Source: Pleodorina starrii
Taxonomy: Eukaryota > Chlorophyta > Chlorophyceae > Chlamydomonadales > Volvocaceae
Length of the DNA stretch: 64,000 nt
NCBI GenBank assembly: GCA_030267565.1
Contig: BRXU01000061.1
Location: 62,001 to 126,000, forward strand
Direction of reading: 5' to 3'
Numbering within the stretch: position 1 is the stretch's first letter; every line of letters begins with the position of its first letter. Made by a program: the position numbers and the translations under genes. The notes under the pieces were generated by a model. It was not told where the DNA came from, made no database searches, and saw nothing but the letters and a program-made list of their open reading frames with translations. Positions 62,153 through 64,000 of the stretch are shown here, piece after piece.

Positions 62153-63696
62153 CAGTAACGGAGGTCGAGTGATACTGTTACGGCCGTCCGGCAGTGGCGG
62201 CGGCCGCAGCAGCTGCAGAGGCTACATGAGTTCCAGCGGCAGGGATGGCAAGGATACGAACTGTCTCTTGTGGTAATTACAGTGGGCTCCAGGCCCTCCG
62301 AACGACTGTACGAGCTGCCGTGAGACCTGGCCCCAACGAATGCGAGCCGTCGGCCGTCCGTACATCCGTACATTCTGCTACCGACGGTTAGTGAGCATCA
62401 GCGCCGGTTTGTGTGTGGTGATCCAGTGGTTCAGCATCCAGAACTGCCTTTGCGATCCAGTTATGGTAAGCCAGACCAAAAGGTGTGCCATTGGGTTGGG
62501 AGAGCTGGGCTTGCAGGAGTTGAGAGGGGCGGCGGCGCTGACGTGAGTGCATGATTACGGATAAGATGCATTATTTCGTGTTTGTGGATGCCGTCACGTG
62601 GTGCAGGATGGCGTGCTACGTTTTAAGCTGCGGACTACGGTGGGAATGCAGGGTAGAAAACGAACTCAAATGGGTTGAGGAGGAAGTCGGGCAGCGGTAA
62701 CCCCGGGCAGAGTGGTGACCCGCGGGTCAGGCGGGAGTAGACATTATTGAACTGAACGAAGGGTACTTCTCGCACCGTGCGTGTCACGGCGAAACACGGT
62801 TTTGGCGCTGGGAGGCTTCTTCTGATTGACCGGGCGCTTCTTGAGGTGCGAGGGTTCGAAGCCATTGGGGCACTCCGCCGCGCTGTGGACGTACCAACAA
62901 GTATGTGCTTGCTCCGCTTGCGCGGAGGCGCGGAGGCTTTGCCTTCACTTGCCCTCGCTCTTACGTAGAGACGTTGGCGGTGAAACCCGCTGAATTCATT
63001 CACTGCACATGATCTGGTCCGGTGGCCGCGGCGCTGCGCAAGAGCGAAGCAGAAAACTCCACCCCCATACCCACCACCACCACCACCACCACCATGTCCC
63101 CACAGTGGCACAACCTCGAACAACACACCCGACGCTAAGGGGCGTCGCGCTCCGGAGCAGCTCCGCGGCGGGGGCTCCGGCAAAAAACGCAACAGTGTCA
63201 CCGCCCCACAAAGCCCAAGATATCACAGCAGACAGCCGCTCAATCTCTTGAGCGCAGATGACTTCCGAGACCAAATTATGCATGGCCCTTCGGTTGTGGT
63301 ACCGGTCACGTTTCCACCTGTAGGGTCCTCGCATTGGGATCCCCGTTCAGCATTGTCCGTCCTCACCAAAATAAAATACGACAGACGCCAGCCGAGAATA
63401 TGACGCAATATTTCTTAAGCGCTTTCAAAACGTTGTATCTCACGGGGTCCGATGCACCCTCTACCATGTGATGATGTGCCTTTAAACCGTTTAACTTCCA
63501 CGTCGACATACGAGCCTGCCACACAGTCTGTCGCCAAATGCCATCCGAGCACTCCGAAAACCGCCTGTTAAGGCAGGGGTTGCGAAAACCAGACGAAAAC
63601 TGACAACCCCCTCTGCACGCGCCTCACGATCCCGGATCTACGCCTCTCACGCGCTTCACTCCGGAAACCCTACAACAACTCCTGCTGATCCCCGAA
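62153..63696. other. 3' UTRs of convergent genes and intergenic DNA
   Basis: The polymerase theta gene (plus) and the hydrolase-like gene (minus) converge here. No TGTAA on the + strand was seen soon after 62152. A CAC run lies at about 63076-63094. The minus-strand frame 62635-63201 is Arg/Ser-rich without a recognised motif and is not accepted as a gene. Confidence 0.45.
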
Positions 63697-63959
63697 CTAC
63701 TCGGCAACGGGCGTGCTGCCTGCCACCGTCGCCACCACCACCTCCTCCTCCTTGGCCGGCTCCGCTACGGCGCCCTCGCCCATGTCCTCGCCGACCGCCA
63801 CGCCGGGCAGCGGCTCCGCCGCCATTGCCGTCTGCTCCTGGACCGCCGCCGCGACCACATCTCCGCATGCGGGCAGCCCGGCCATGACCCGCTCCAGCCA
63901 GGGCAGCAGCTCCGCGTGAACCAGCTCCGGCTTGTCGTCGTGGAGGCAGTGGCCCACGT
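63697..63959 (-). CDS. Alpha/beta-hydrolase-like protein, C-terminal exon (gene runs off the window)
   Basis: Partial gene. The minus-strand exon starts after a CACGCAG acceptor (63966-63960) and ends at a stop at 63699-63697. It begins DVGHCLHDDKPELVHAELLP and continues WLERVMAGL. The Gly-His-Cys-x-His-Asp pattern followed by a helix matches the last catalytic-His region of plastid-type alpha/beta hydrolases in plants and algae (PAGHCPHDE-type), so the His of GHC is the probable catalytic His. A Val/Ala/Glu-rich tail follows, ending GSTPVAE. The nucleophile and acid residues would lie outside the window. Substrate unknown. Confidence 0.65.
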
Positions 63960-64000
63960 CTGCGTGCAGGGGACCAACGCAGGCAGCCTATTAGCTGGTA

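Noticed and set aside
62985..63000. ACCCGCTGAATTCATT, resembling the start of large-subunit rRNA
   Set aside because: The match is only about 14 bases and the flanking sequence does not continue as rRNA.
62635..63201. 188-residue minus-strand frame, possible gene
   Set aside because: Arg/Ser/Pro-rich with a Gly run from a CAC microsatellite. No motif and no exon partners; likely 3' UTR and intergenic DNA.

Overview
The window looks like nuclear DNA from a volvocine-type green alga (Chlamydomonas/Volvox relatives). It has GC-rich genes with many short GT-AG introns, GTGCGT/GTGGGT donors, long low-complexity introns, Gln/Ala/Gly-rich protein inserts, TGTAA polyadenylation motifs and an algal gene set. 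All gene models are hand-built from reading frames, splice consensus and known protein-family motifs. The POLQ, NLR, PKG, ClpX, bestrophin and small Cys-protein models all close with consistent splice phase. No database search was run.

Layout, left to right. 1-1680: no gene seen. 1681-6869 (+): a cGMP-dependent protein kinase with two cyclic-nucleotide-binding domains and a myristoylation-type N terminus. 6870-9521: no gene seen. 9522-15128 (+): a ClpX-type AAA+ unfoldase, probably organellar, with a His/Gln-rich insert. 15129-19199: probable long 3' UTR of clpX, simple repeats and intergenic DNA. 19200-20276 (+): a small Cys-rich protein of unknown function. 21806-27429 (+): an NLR-like STAND protein with an N-terminal Met-Gly-Cys acylation motif, a four-helix-bundle (HeLo/MLKL-like) region, an NB-ARC ATPase and kinesin-light-chain-type TPRs. 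28619-31142 (-): a second, near-identical NB-ARC-TPR copy in inverted, tail-to-tail orientation, without the N-terminal helical region. 34309-37479 (-): a chloroplast-targeted bestrophin-like anion/bicarbonate channel. 37480-40887: no convincing gene. 40888-62152 (+): a very large DNA polymerase theta (POLQ/TEBICHI), about 3,760 residues in 31 exons, with a ~1,360-residue disordered N-terminal extension, SF2 helicase, Gln-rich centre, exonuclease-like domain and family A polymerase. 63697-63959 (-): the last exon of an alpha/beta-hydrolase-like gene that continues beyond the window.

These are unrelated eukaryotic genes, not an operon. The most unusual locus is 21.8-31.2 kb. It pairs a candidate cell-death/immune receptor (putative membrane-active domain, NB-ARC switch, TPR sensor) with an inverted copy of its ATPase-sensor half. 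The ~2.5-kb arms include a conserved intron and are separated by only ~1.2 kb, so read-through transcription would give a long hairpin RNA.
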